From: Nitrospira defluvii
GTDB taxonomy: Bacteria > Nitrospirota > Nitrospiria > Nitrospirales > Nitrospiraceae
Direction of reading: 5' to 3'
DNA: 64,000 nucleotides
NCBI GenBank assembly: GCA_011525625.1
Contig: WYAX01000003.1
Location: forward strand, 310,001 to 374,000
Both the position numbers and the translations under genes were made by a program. Positions 18,436-27,265 of this stretch are shown here, in pieces. Every line of letters starts with the position of its first letter. Position 1 is the first letter of the stretch. The notes beneath the pieces were generated by a model. It searched no databases. It was not told where the DNA came from and saw nothing but the letters and a program-made list of their open reading frames with translations.

Positions 18436-18515
18436 GGGCGATTCTGACGCGAGACAGCCCCTGTGCGAAATGCGACGTACGACGCAATCATCGAGTTTTT
18501 CCACAGACTGTTAGC

Positions 18516-18575
18516 CGTATCTCGTCGCTTGTATCACGTATTTCGCCACAGGCCGGCTCGTTCGGACGAGATACG
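18516..18575. repeat. Inverted repeat in the 18.3-18.6 kb intergenic stretch
   Basis: CGTATCTCGTC (18516-18526) is exactly complementary to GACGAGATACG (18565-18575) across a 38-base spacer. It lies 41 bases before the 3' end of the serine hydrolase gene. Together with the family 2 element it accounts for most of the 304-base gap 18312-18615, in which I see no gene. Confidence 0.5.
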
Positions 18576-18615
18576 TTGCACGTTTCGCGAGAGACGAACG
18601 CTGAGATCGAACAGG

Positions 18616-19176
18616 TTACGACGACTTCAGCAGGCCGTCCAAGAGGACCAGCCCGGCCGGCCAGTCGCCATGTCCGCTCTCGGCATTGATATGGCCGGCA
18701 GCGCCGACATGCACGAATGTGCTTCCCCACTGCTCGGCGCAGCGCCGGGCATACGCGATCGATCCAAACGGATCATCGCTGCTGGCGACCACGAGACTGG
18801 GAAATCGAAGTGTGACGGTTGGTGTGGTCTGGAACCCCTGCGCGGTGAGGGGAAACGCCGGTTCGGCCGGATCGGGAGGCGCGACCAGCAAGGCCGCGCG
18901 CACAGGCAGTGACGAGCGTTGCGCCCAATGCGCCACCAGCAGACAGCCCATGCTGTGGGCAATCAGGACGGTGGGCTGAGGCTGTTCGGCCATCGCGGCA
19001 TCGAGCCCCCGCAGCCACTCCTCCAACCGCGGATGCTCCCAATCCCGCTGCCGCACCCGTCTCCACTGGGGATGGTGCCGCAGCCAGAGGGTTTGCCAAT
19101 GCTGTGGCCCGGAATCACCGATGCCCGGGACGATCAGGGCCACAACCCCGTCGTCTGCTACGTTACGACCGACCAC
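18616..19176 (-). CDS. RBBP9/YdeN-type alpha/beta hydrolase
   Basis: A 186-residue serine hydrolase of the RBBP9/YdeN family. The early ALIVPGIGDSGPQHWQTLW motif is diagnostic. The nucleophile elbow is IAHSMGCLLVAHWA, the acid is probably the Asp in VASSDDPFG, and the His is in GAAGHINAESGHGDWP near the C terminus. Substrates of the family are unknown. The GTG at 19176 is preceded by GGAG ten bases upstream and overlaps the end of the flavoprotein gene by 14 bases. A GTG at 19143 would start just before the motif and is equally possible. Confidence 0.85.
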   Translation of the reverse strand: MVGRNVADDGVVALIVPGIGDSGPQHWQTLWLRHHPQWRRVRQRDWEHPRLEEWLRGLDAAMAEQPQPTVLIAHSMGCLLVAHWAQRSSLPVRAALLVAPPDPAEPAFPLTAQGFQTTPTVTLRFPSLVVASSDDPFGSIAYARRCAEQWGSTFVHVGAAGHINAESGHGDWPAGLVLLDGLLKSS

Positions 19177-20401
19177 GGGCTGCACGCTCCGCAAGCCAGG
19201 CCACGGCCCCCGCTCCGGCGGTCCGACCACTGGCGAAACAGGCCGTGAGCAGATACCCGCCCGTCGGCGCTTCCCAATCCACCATCTCTCCCGCGCAGAA
19301 CACCCCCGGTAACGCACGCAACATGAGCCGTTTGTCGAGCGCCTTAAACTCCACCCCGCCGGCGGTGCTGATCGCCTCCGCCAGGGGACGCGGCGCTGTC
19401 ACCGTGATCTGCAGTGATTTGATCGCGGTCGCCAGGCGGGTCGGGTTCGTAAACTCATCCTTCGACAGGAATTCGCGAAGCAGCCCGGCCTTCACCCCGT
19501 CGATATGCGCCCGCCGTTGCAGATGGGTCGCCATCGTTTTCTTGCCGCGCGGCTGGGATAGATCCTTGATCAGACGCGGCAGCTCACGATCAGGAGCCAG
19601 ATCGAGCCGGAGCGTACCCCGCCCGGTTGCTTCGATTTCATCCCTCAGGAACGGCGCGACGGCGTAAATCACGCCGCCCTCCAGGCCGGTCTCCGTGATC
19701 ACGAATTCTCCCATGCGACGCATGACCGCGCCGGTCGGTGCTTTCGCCACCACGCCCACCGTTTTGACCGGATGCCCGGCAAACTTGGCGCGAAAATGTG
19801 CGGTCCACCCCACATCGAACCCGCAATTGGCCGGTCGCAACGGGGCGACGGAAATGGAGCGCGCGCCAAGCACCGGCACCCACGCGCCGTCCGAGCCGAG
19901 GTTCGGCCAACTGCCCCCTCCTAACGCGAGGATGACGGCATCCGCCCGTACGGAGGTCGACCCTTGTGGCGTCTCGAAGCGCAGGGCTTTGTGTTCGTCC
20001 CAGCCGCACCAGCGATGGCGCACGTGGATCACCAACCCTGACTGACGCAGGCGCCGCAGCCAGGCGCGCAACAGCGGGGCCGCCTTCATGTCCTTGGGGA
20101 ACACGCGGCCCGATGACCCGACAAACGTCTCGATCCCGAGCCCCTGAGCCCAGGCACGGGCCGCGTCGGGCCCGAACGCAGCCAGCCACGGCGCCACCTG
20201 CGCCCGGCGTTCACCGTACCTGGAGAGGAAGAGCTCAGCCGGATCGGAATGGGTGAGATTCAACCCACCCTTGCCGGCCAGGAGAAACTTCCGGCCCAAG
20301 GAGGCCATGGAATCGTAGAGCGAAACCTGCACGCCTCCGGCCAGCGCTGTTTCTGCGGCCATGAGTCCGGCCGGCCCGCCACCGATAATCGCAATATGCA
20401 T
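19163..20401 (-). CDS. TIGR03862-type flavoprotein (HI0933 superfamily)
   Basis: A 412-residue FAD-binding protein. The N-terminal IAIIGGGPAGLMAAETALAGG dinucleotide motif begins at residue 3 and is followed by GRKFLLAGKGGLNLTHS (about 37-53), the variant seen in the TIGR03862 group instead of the usual SGGGRCN. Further signatures are ALGGGSWPNLGSDGAW and, at the C terminus, LPGVFCAGEMVDWEAPTGGYLL. It is paralogous to the flavoprotein at 12195-13487. It overlaps the downstream serine hydrolase start, so the two are likely co-transcribed. Confidence 0.88.
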   Translation of the reverse strand: MHIAIIGGGPAGLMAAETALAGGVQVSLYDSMASLGRKFLLAGKGGLNLTHSDPAELFLSRYGERRAQVAPWLAAFGPDAARAWAQGLGIETFVGSSGRVFPKDMKAAPLLRAWLRRLRQSGLVIHVRHRWCGWDEHKALRFETPQGSTSVRADAVILALGGGSWPNLGSDGAWVPVLGARSISVAPLRPANCGFDVGWTAHFRAKFAGHPVKTVGVVAKAPTGAVMRRMGEFVITETGLEGGVIYAVAPFLRDEIEATGRGTLRLDLAPDRELPRLIKDLSQPRGKKTMATHLQRRAHIDGVKAGLLREFLSKDEFTNPTRLATAIKSLQITVTAPRPLAEAISTAGGVEFKALDKRLMLRALPGVFCAGEMVDWEAPTGGYLLTACFASGRTAGAGAVAWLAERAARGRS

Positions 20402-20486
20402 AGGGTCTTTCGATTCAGATCGTGAATGACTGTTGTCTATCGGGAATCGCGTTGCAGTCTTACCACGGATGAGGGGGGAACCGCAC

Positions 20487-20942
20487 TCACCTGCGAGGGC
20501 GTCTCGCCCTCGGGCGAACAGCCTTGCGGAGTTGCGAGGTGACGGGGAGAAACCATTTCGGGTGCATCCGCCCGAAATCCACCCGCACGTGCGTCTTCAG
20601 GGATGCGTTGGAATCAAGCACACACGCACGGCCACGATCACGCACACACACGACCCAATGCCAGCAGGGCCGACGCCCTTCCCGATGCCATTTGATCGCC
20701 AGCAGCGCACAATCCGGCAGATCGGCCCACGAGCGAAACGGCCTAGTCGTCCGTGCGGCACGCAAGCCAAACCGTGAAAGCAATCGCTGAACCGGCCCCA
20801 TCTCGGACCAGAGTGACACCTCGTGCGCGAAGATCCCTGACGAGGCAGCCACTGCCTTGGCACGCGCATAGGATACGCCGGCGATCGCCGCGACCGCCGC
20901 AATACCACAACCGGTTCGATCCTCCTGCACCACCGGTTTCAT
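20487..20942 (-). CDS. Standalone C39-like cysteine-peptidase-fold protein
   Basis: A 151-residue protein that resembles a lone peptidase C39 domain. It starts MKPVVQEDRTGCGIAAVAAIAG, the Q-x-D-x-x-x-C-G layout of C39 (Cys12), with His95 in CWHWVVCVRD and Asp110 in CVLDSNA completing a Cys-His-Asp triad. No signal peptide, ABC transporter domain or membrane helix is attached. The C terminus is strongly basic (VRPRARRPRR) and its end encodes a 7-bp hairpin (20494-20512). Its ATG overlaps the stop of the acetyltransferase gene in an ATGA, so the two are translated together. The target is unknown. Confidence 0.68.
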   Translation of the reverse strand: MKPVVQEDRTGCGIAAVAAIAGVSYARAKAVAASSGIFAHEVSLWSEMGPVQRLLSRFGLRAARTTRPFRSWADLPDCALLAIKWHREGRRPCWHWVVCVRDRGRACVLDSNASLKTHVRVDFGRMHPKWFLPVTSQLRKAVRPRARRPRR

Positions 20943-21412
20943 CGCACATCCACCTTCATTTTTCTTCCGCCGGACACCGTGAACCCCTGTCGCGTATAAA
21001 ACGCCAAGGTCCGATCGAACTGCGGCAACGGCGGGGTGGTGACTTCCAGCCTAGTCCAGCCTTTAGAGCAGGCAACCCGCTTAGCCTCCGTCACCAGCGC
21101 TCGCCCCACCCCCTGCGACCGCCGGTCCGGACAGACATATAACTCCGGGATGATCCCGATCAGCCCTTCGGCATACAGCGCACGGCATTCGGACAGGGCC
21201 AGAAACCCGACCGCGACATCGCCCTCCCACGCCAGCAGCACGGTATAACTTCCATCCTCCAACCAAGCCCGAGTCCGTGCTTCCGTCTCGACCAGCGAGA
21301 AGGCAAACGCCCGCGTCCCGATGGCGGCCATAATCCCTTGTAGTAAGTCACCAAGCAACCTCGCAATGGTCGGCGCATCGGACGGCTGTGCCGTGGTGAG
21401 ATGAATGGGCAT
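20939..21412 (-). CDS. GNAT-family N-acetyltransferase
   Basis: A 157-residue GCN5-type acetyltransferase. The acetyl-CoA-binding motif A is clear: PELYVCPDRRSQGVGRALVTEAKRVA (about 89-114), where RSQGVGRA is the R/Q-x-x-G-x-G/A loop. The C-terminal LAFYTRQGFTVSGGRKMKVDV is the usual final strand with the Tyr near the CoA thiol. The substrate is not identifiable. It overlaps the C39-like gene downstream by four bases. Confidence 0.87.
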   Translation of the reverse strand: MPIHLTTAQPSDAPTIARLLGDLLQGIMAAIGTRAFAFSLVETEARTRAWLEDGSYTVLLAWEGDVAVGFLALSECRALYAEGLIGIIPELYVCPDRRSQGVGRALVTEAKRVACSKGWTRLEVTTPPLPQFDRTLAFYTRQGFTVSGGRKMKVDVR

Positions 21413-21556
21413 GGCGCGACCCTACCAGGAGCAGGGTCGCGCGTCAAGCAACGAGAGGAGGATTTCGTGGAGGGAACGACAGGTCCGTTGTCTTCGGGAA
21501 TCCCGGTCAGCGAATGCGACCGGCACTTGAGCAGACTTTGTGCCGTCCGATTGAGG

Positions 21557-22201
21557 TCAAAAGAGATAGCGAATGCCGATCAGACCGAGCACGGCCGTCG
21601 CATCATACGGGCCGCTGCGTCCGAGCTGCGTCCATTCGCCCTTATTCAGCCGCCACGCCACTTCCGTATTCAGACTCCAATGCGCCGTCAACGGCACATC
21701 GATGCCACCGGCGATGCGGGCGGCGAAGGTATGGTTGTAGTCGAGGGCAGGGACTCCGGACTCAGCCGAGAACATATTGAAGTTCATGCCAAGTCCGACG
21801 GACAGGTACGGAATGACACCGGTGGTGAGAAAGGGGCGCATTTCCATCGTCGGCATCACCGCCACCGTGAAGAGATCACCGAACGTGCCCCTCCCACCTT
21901 TGACATCCAGTGTCTGCTGCTGGCCATCGACGGTCACGCCAAAACGAACATGCGGGTTGAATTGGTACAACAGCTGAACGCTCCCGGCGCCCCCCAGTGA
22001 GGGTGATCCATTGGACACATGATCTTGCGTTCCCTGGACCACACCGCCTCGAACTGAAAACACCCAACGCGACGCAGATGACCCGTCCGGAACCTCGGTG
22101 CCGACGTCACCCTCCTCCGCATAGATTGGCTGGGCCATGCCGCACACCCCTCCGAAGCTCAACAACAACACCGCCACACCAACCACTCGTATGCCCCACA
22201 T
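21557..22201 (-). CDS. Outer-membrane beta-barrel protein (small porin-like)
   Basis: A 214-residue exported protein with signal peptide VAVLLLSFGGVCGMAQPIYAEE (cleavage about residue 28) followed by alternating amphipathic strands (VQLLYQFNPHVRFGVTVDG, GVIPYLSVGLGMNFNMF, WSLNTEVAWRLNKG) and a C-terminal barrel strand LGLIGIRYLF ending in Phe. This resembles OmpW/opacity-type small barrels. GGAGG stands eight bases before the ATG. A second barrel of the same general type is at 43927-44511. A cargo cannot be named. Confidence 0.78.
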   Translation of the reverse strand: MWGIRVVGVAVLLLSFGGVCGMAQPIYAEEGDVGTEVPDGSSASRWVFSVRGGVVQGTQDHVSNGSPSLGGAGSVQLLYQFNPHVRFGVTVDGQQQTLDVKGGRGTFGDLFTVAVMPTMEMRPFLTTGVIPYLSVGLGMNFNMFSAESGVPALDYNHTFAARIAGGIDVPLTAHWSLNTEVAWRLNKGEWTQLGRSGPYDATAVLGLIGIRYLF

Positions 22202-22443
22202 CGTAGAGTCCTCCCCCCGTCCCGGCGCTTGCCGGTCAGCACAACATCTGTGTGAACCCCGTCGGAAATCTGGCCGAGGGCGCACTATCCAGAATTCGTG
22301 CGCCAAGAACACAGTCCTCTGAGGGGTTAACACGAAGGAGGATGGTCAGGCCGAGGCGTCACAGCGAGGGCTGCAACCGACCAACAGGCACGGCGCGGGG
22401 CCGATGCGATTGGTATCGTGAGCGCAGGGGGGCCTCGCGTAAT

Positions 22444-24057
22444 CTAGCTGCGGGCCCTCCCCATGCGCCGCTCACCGACGCCCAGGTGGAGAGAGGCCAC
22501 ATCCAGTTCCTGTTCCAGGTGATGCAGCACATCATCGCTGATGGTGCCATCGTTCCTGAGGCCGATCAGGGCCCGCCGCTCCGCCGTGAAGGCCTCATGC
22601 TGGAGCCGTTGGAACGAGTCGGTATCGGAACCAGCGTCCTCATCGCGAAGACTCGACTTGCTCAGCCGTTCCAGTCGTCGGAGATATCGCAGACGGACAC
22701 GCTCCACCTGCTCCATCACGACCCAGGTTTCCGTCGCCACCTGATCCAGTCGAACCAGCGCCGCTGTTGCCGCATGTTCCCGTGCCAACGTTTCTTCCTG
22801 CTTCAGGTCGTCTTCCTCTTGGACACGTAACAACCGGATGATCGGCGGCAGCGAGAGGCCCTGCAGAACCAGCGTGACGAGAATGACGGTAAAGCTGATC
22901 AGAATGATTTCAGACCGGAACGGAAAGGGCGCCCCGGCAGTGGTCGATACGGGAAGGGCCAACGCCGCCGCAAGTGTCACAATACCGCGCATCCCGGTCC
23001 AGGACACGAGAAAGATTCCCGCCCAGGACGGCATGGGATCGCGCGCACGGAGCTTCGCGCTCACCCAACGCGGGATGAGGGCCACCAATGGAACCCATGC
23101 AAACCGCACCACAATCGCCGTCGCGCTGACCACCAGCCCGGCAATCAGGGCCGGGCGAACCTGTCCCGCCGGCATGGCGTCGCGGAGCACGCCCAGTTCC
23201 AGCCCGATCAGAATGAAGATCACACCATTCAGCAGAAAGATCAGCAAATCCCATACGGCGCGCGCCTGCAATCTCGTGGCCGGCGACACGGCACCGCTGA
23301 ACGACTGACGAAGATACAGCCCGCCCGCGACACAAGCCAGGACTGCGGAAGCATGCACTAACTCTCCGCACACCCAGGCGATGTATGGCGCGAGCAGCGT
23401 CACACCGATCTGGGAAAACCCATCCTCCATCGCACAGAGCGTCCACCGCGTGATCCAGGCCACACCGATCCCGATGACCACCCCGGCCAGCGCAGCAAAG
23501 ACGAACTCGAACAGCGTATGGCCGAGCGCAAACGACCCGCTCATCGCGGCGCCCACGGCCGCCCGATACAACACCAACGCCGTGGCATCATTGACCAGGC
23601 TTTCGCCTTCGAGAATGGTGACCACACGGCGCGGAATTCCTAGCCGTTTACCGATGGCCGTCGCGGACACCGCATCGGGCGGCGAGACGATCGCACCCAG
23701 CGCAATCGCTTCCGCCCAACCGATCCCGGGCAGGAACGTATGCGCCGCCACGGCCACACCGGCGGTCGTCGCCAAGACCAATCCGATAGCCAGAAGGGAA
23801 ATCGGCCGGAGGTTCCGGCGAAACTCACGAACGGAGGTGAAATAGGCAGCCGCCCACAGGATCGGCGGGAGAAAGACGAGAAACACGAGGTCTGGATGGA
23901 GCGTCACCCTTGGCAGGCCCGGCACGAGCCCCAACACCAGTCCGCCAAGCACGAGCACCATCGGGTAGGGAATACCAATCCGCTGCGCGATCGTGGTCAA
24001 CGCGAGCACTACCGCCAACAGCATGATGATGATTTCGAGTTGGTGCAGGCCTTCCAT
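22444..24057 (-). CDS. CPA1-family Na+/H+ antiporter
   Basis: A 537-residue inner-membrane cation/proton antiporter of the CPA1 family. About twelve hydrophobic segments fill residues 5-410. The ion-binding core is visible in GAIVSPPDAVSATAIGKRLGIPRRVVTILEGESLVNDATALVLYR (about 142-186), with the conserved Asp of SPPD and the ND of SLVND. WTGMRGIVTLAAALALP (about 352-368) is the other typical helix. A roughly 110-residue cytoplasmic helical tail follows (QEEDDLKQEETLAREHAATAA onwards), probably regulatory. It serves pH or sodium homeostasis. Overlaps nothing; the AKR gene is 67 bases upstream. Confidence 0.9.
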   Translation of the reverse strand: MEGLHQLEIIIMLLAVVLALTTIAQRIGIPYPMVLVLGGLVLGLVPGLPRVTLHPDLVFLVFLPPILWAAAYFTSVREFRRNLRPISLLAIGLVLATTAGVAVAAHTFLPGIGWAEAIALGAIVSPPDAVSATAIGKRLGIPRRVVTILEGESLVNDATALVLYRAAVGAAMSGSFALGHTLFEFVFAALAGVVIGIGVAWITRWTLCAMEDGFSQIGVTLLAPYIAWVCGELVHASAVLACVAGGLYLRQSFSGAVSPATRLQARAVWDLLIFLLNGVIFILIGLELGVLRDAMPAGQVRPALIAGLVVSATAIVVRFAWVPLVALIPRWVSAKLRARDPMPSWAGIFLVSWTGMRGIVTLAAALALPVSTTAGAPFPFRSEIILISFTVILVTLVLQGLSLPPIIRLLRVQEEDDLKQEETLAREHAATAALVRLDQVATETWVVMEQVERVRLRYLRRLERLSKSSLRDEDAGSDTDSFQRLQHEAFTAERRALIGLRNDGTISDDVLHHLEQELDVASLHLGVGERRMGRARS

Positions 24058-24124
24058 CTTCCGAGAAGATTCGTCTTCCGCCGGTCGCGCGCCTCACCCC
24101 ATCGATCTCCGGCGCGAACGGTCC

Positions 24125-24961
24125 TTATATCCCTATCGTCTCAAGCCGCCGCAGATCGTCAGGCTCGATCGTGAACGTATCGGATTGGAGATCTTCCTTC
24201 ATATGCTGCGGATCGGTCGTACCGGTCAACGGCAGCATGCCGATCTGCATCGCGAACCGGAACACCAGTTGCGCCAAGCCCATGCCGTATTTGGCCGCCA
24301 TGGCCCGCACCTCCGGATCGGCGAAGATCTCGCGATTGGCGGTCAGCAACGAGAAGCCTTGATAGACGATCCGGTGGTTCCGGCAGATCTCGCGCACGTC
24401 CTGATCCCAACCCAGCGCGGCATAACAACGATTTTGGACGACCATCGGCATATGTCTCGCTTTGGCGCAGAGGAGTGTCAGTTGTTCGGCGGACACGTTG
24501 CTGATGCCGATCATCCTGGTCTTGCCCGCATCGTACAACGCTTCGATAGCGGCCCAGACCTCCCAATCCTCCGCCCCCAACCCGCGCCGAGAGTACGGAC
24601 CGTGCAGGACGTAGGAGTCCAGATAGTCCGTGTGAAGATGGGCCAGCGAGCTGTCGAACGATTGCTTCACCTGGGTGGTGAGATCGGCCTGCGCATCGTA
24701 GGGCGTGCGATGATCTTGGCCGTTGGCCGGTGTGAACTTGGTTTGTACGAACAACCGCTCACGCGGCACATCCTGCTTCGCCAGCTCCACGAGCGCCTCA
24801 CCGACCAGCGCTTCCTGATAATGGATCAACTGGTTGGCCGTATCGATAGCGGTAAACCCGGCGGCCACGGCCTCCAGCACCAATCGAGTTGTCGCGTCTT
24901 TTTTCCAAGCGGTTCCGTACATGAACGAGGGAATCGGCACCTGATTGTAGGCAGTCAGCAT
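24125..24961 (-). CDS. Aldo/keto reductase
   Basis: A 278-residue TIM-barrel NADPH-dependent oxidoreductase. The catalytic tetrad can be placed: Asp in FTAIDTANQL (about 41), Tyr in LIHYQEALVG (about 49), Lys in LFVQTKFTP (about 76) and His in SYVLHGPYS (about 111). The AKR nucleotide-binding end (QLVFRFAMQIGMLPLTGTTDPQHMKED) is present. It resembles the AKR group acting on small carbonyls, with substrate unknown. It is transcribed with the antiporter but separated by a 67-base gap. Confidence 0.88.
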   Translation of the reverse strand: MLTAYNQVPIPSFMYGTAWKKDATTRLVLEAVAAGFTAIDTANQLIHYQEALVGEALVELAKQDVPRERLFVQTKFTPANGQDHRTPYDAQADLTTQVKQSFDSSLAHLHTDYLDSYVLHGPYSRRGLGAEDWEVWAAIEALYDAGKTRMIGISNVSAEQLTLLCAKARHMPMVVQNRCYAALGWDQDVREICRNHRIVYQGFSLLTANREIFADPEVRAMAAKYGMGLAQLVFRFAMQIGMLPLTGTTDPQHMKEDLQSDTFTIEPDDLRRLETIGI

Positions 24962-25130
24962 GACGTGAAGTCCTCCATGCCGTACCTTACACAGATCGTC
25001 ACGGGCGTCTCAATGCTCCACCCACCCAAACTTGGCGCAGCCTGACGTAGATTCAGTGCGTAGCCGCTGGCGACCGTTCTCAACAACCTGGTAGAGTGCC
25101 TCGTCACCCTCAGCAAGGAGCGCCGCCGGC

Positions 25131-25445
25131 ATGGATGCAGAGCAGAGTAACCAGATCGTGGAACTTCGACTCACCTCCCGATACATCAACGAGCATCCCT
25201 GGACCGTCCAGGCCATCAACGGCTTTCTCTCGGCCTATTTTATGGAGAAGCCAGGATTCGCCGTACAACGGCATTTCGACGACCCGCAATCCGGCATGCA
25301 TGTGTGGCTGTGCGACGTCCCGCCGACTATGAAAATCACGGTGCTCCTGCGGCGATTGCAGGCAGACATTCCTCCCTGTCGCCACCTTCAACCGGCTACA
25401 GATCCATCGGCCAGGCCGCAGTATGTCATCGACTGCCCGGAGTGA
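25131..25445 (+). CDS. Small conserved-looking hypothetical protein
   Basis: A 104-residue protein with no signal peptide or membrane helix. It has an alternating alpha/beta look: NQIVELRLTSRYINEHPWTVQAINGFLSAYF, then GFAVQRHFDDPQSGMHVWLCDVP and MKITVLLRRLQADIPPCRHL. I do not recognise a family. AAGGAG lies about eleven bases before the ATG, and the codon bias matches the neighbours, so it is probably real. It lies alone upstream of the SDR gene on the same strand. Confidence 0.55.
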   Translation: MDAEQSNQIVELRLTSRYINEHPWTVQAINGFLSAYFMEKPGFAVQRHFDDPQSGMHVWLCDVPPTMKITVLLRRLQADIPPCRHLQPATDPSARPQYVIDCPE

Positions 25446-25519
25446 GCGACACCCGCCCGCTTGCGTCCCGCACACTTGACTGACTACCATGCGCGACACA
25501 TGAACAAGGGAGAACTGCC

Positions 25520-26128
25520 ATGCGAGTGATCGTGATCGGAGGAACAGGGACTATTGGATCAGCCGTCGTGAGGCTGCTCTCGACGCGGCACGATGTCGTC
25601 ACGGTGGGCCGCACACAAGGTGCCTATCAGGTGGATCTGGCGTCGCCGGATTCCATCACCAGCCTCTTCAAGGCCGTCGGCAGCTGCGATGCCGTCGTGA
25701 GCACGGCGGGGATCGCCAAGTTCGCGAGCCTGGACGATCTGACGTACGACGACTACTTCATCGGCCTGAAGAACAAACTCATGGGGCAAGCGAATCTGGT
25801 CCGCATCGGCAAACCGTTCGTCACCAACCACGGATCGTTCACGCTGACCAGCGGCGTGCTCAGCCGGGAACCCATGAAAGGCAGCTGCGCGATCAGCATG
25901 GCCAATGCGGGCCTGGAGGGATTCGTCCGCGCCGCCGCGCTCGATGTGCCGCGCGGCCTCCGCGTCAATGTGGTCAGCCCGCCCTGGGTGACGGAAACGC
26001 TGATCGCCAGAGGCATGGATCCATCCATCGGCATCCCTGCGGATCAGGTGGCGCAGTCCTATCTGGCGAGCGTGGAAGGCACAATGACGGGACAGACCCT
26101 GGATCCGCGACAGATCGCTCGACCATAG
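25520..26128 (+). CDS. Short-chain dehydrogenase/reductase-like protein lacking YxxxK
   Basis: A 202-residue Rossmann-fold protein. The NAD(P)-binding motif VIVIGGTGTIGSAVVRLLS is at residues 3-21 and the usual CDAVVSTAGIA strand is at about 58-68. At the catalytic position the typical Tyr-x-x-x-Lys is missing: after the Ser-bearing SFTLTSGVLS the sequence reads KGSCAISMANAGLEGFVRAA. A subset of SDR proteins has this SMAN..LEGF form. It probably still binds a cofactor, but classical catalysis is doubtful. AGGGAG precedes the ATG by about seven bases. Convergent with the AlkC-like gene. Confidence 0.85.
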   Translation: MRVIVIGGTGTIGSAVVRLLSTRHDVVTVGRTQGAYQVDLASPDSITSLFKAVGSCDAVVSTAGIAKFASLDDLTYDDYFIGLKNKLMGQANLVRIGKPFVTNHGSFTLTSGVLSREPMKGSCAISMANAGLEGFVRAAALDVPRGLRVNVVSPPWVTETLIARGMDPSIGIPADQVAQSYLASVEGTMTGQTLDPRQIARP

Positions 26129-26133
26129 CAGGA

Positions 26134-26155
26134 GTCAGGCATACTATGGCCTGAC
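26134..26155. terminator. Weak hairpin between convergent genes
   Basis: GTCAGGC and GCCTGAC form a 7-bp stem with an 8-base loop five bases after the SDR stop. The hairpin covers the stop codon of the AlkC-like gene. It has no T tract. Confidence 0.35.
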
Positions 26156-27259
26156 CAGGTCAAAGGCCCCGAGAGGGTAACCGCGTCCGTTGATCAGCAC
26201 TTCAACCCGATGCGTTCCCGGATGGTGCCTGCGCGTCGTCAATTGCGCAAGCGACAGCTTTTTGCTGAACGGCTCCACGGCGCGCGGCCCCAGATCCACC
26301 ATCTTCAGCTTAAACACCTTGGCACTGGTCGTACCGTTGGCCTTCACGTAGTGCACGCGCAGATCCACCAGAAGCCGCTGCACACGAGTGGCGCAACTCG
26401 TGACCTCGAACGTCAGCGACACCGTCGAACCGATGGTGGGGCGTTTCGGGAAGATCCGGACCTTTTCCACCGCGACCCTCGGGACAGCACCGAAGCCCAA
26501 GACCTCCAACGCCCCGGACTCCCCGCGCTTCACCGCCGAGCGCAAGGCATGGCGAACGATCCAGCGGCGGGCCTCCGTCGCATCCGCGAGCCATCGCTGA
26601 GCCGTCTCGACCAGCACGGCGGGATGATCCTTCCCGATGTCATTCAGATTGTTGGCCACGCTGCGGCGCACGTAGAGCGAGGTATCGTCTTTCAACCGCT
26701 CCAAGAGAGCCAGGACCGGTCGCGGATCAGCCTGGAACGCGCGAAGTCTCGGGGCCCAGGGCAGCCGGGGGCGCGTGCCTTCCGAAACCAGACGCCGAAC
26801 ATCCTCGCTGGGATCGGTCGTCCATTCAGTCAGTCGAGCCAAGGTGGCCGCCTGGTGCCGCTCTAGATACCGGCGGATGCTGAATTCCGCCGTGAAGCGT
26901 TGCGTCAGCACATACTGTGCGCGCATAGACGCCTCGAAATGCTCTAACCCGTATTCGGCGACGAAGAACACGTGTGGGAGAAAGAGGAAGCCGCCCATTC
27001 CCTGGACAGCCATTCGCCCCTGGTGCTGGTCGAGCGAGTTTAGAAGAATCTCGATGGCCTGCTCATAGTCGTCCGGCATGAAACGGCGAAGTTCATGCGC
27101 AATTTTCCGGCCGCGCGGCATGAGTTCGAGAACCTCATACCCGGCCAACGTCGACCGGACGAACGCCTTCTCGTCGAATCGAGGATAGACGGCGGCAATC
27201 ATCCTGGCGATGGTGCGTGGCACATCGGCGCCGAAACGATGTTTGAGCGGTTCCGCCAT
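26144..27259 (-). CDS. AlkC-type DNA alkylation repair glycosylase
   Basis: A 371-residue HEAT-like-repeat protein. The N terminus MAEPLKHRFG matches the AlkC branch of the AlkC/AlkD DNA glycosylases. Residues 1-250 are helical repeats, e.g. SLYVRRSVANNLNDIGKDHPAVL and EARRWIVRHALRSAVKRGE, the latter resembling the catalytic-pocket helices. Residues about 265-371 form a beta-rich Ig-like domain (VEKVRIFPKRPTIGSTVSLTFEV), which AlkC proteins use for DNA binding. It removes cationic alkyl bases such as N3-methyladenine. It is followed upstream by a SUI1-family gene six bases away, so the two may share a transcript. Confidence 0.85.
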   Translation of the reverse strand: MAEPLKHRFGADVPRTIARMIAAVYPRFDEKAFVRSTLAGYEVLELMPRGRKIAHELRRFMPDDYEQAIEILLNSLDQHQGRMAVQGMGGFLFLPHVFFVAEYGLEHFEASMRAQYVLTQRFTAEFSIRRYLERHQAATLARLTEWTTDPSEDVRRLVSEGTRPRLPWAPRLRAFQADPRPVLALLERLKDDTSLYVRRSVANNLNDIGKDHPAVLVETAQRWLADATEARRWIVRHALRSAVKRGESGALEVLGFGAVPRVAVEKVRIFPKRPTIGSTVSLTFEVTSCATRVQRLLVDLRVHYVKANGTTSAKVFKLKMVDLGPRAVEPFSKKLSLAQLTTRRHHPGTHRVEVLINGRGYPLGAFDLVRP

Positions 27260-27265
27260 GGTCCG

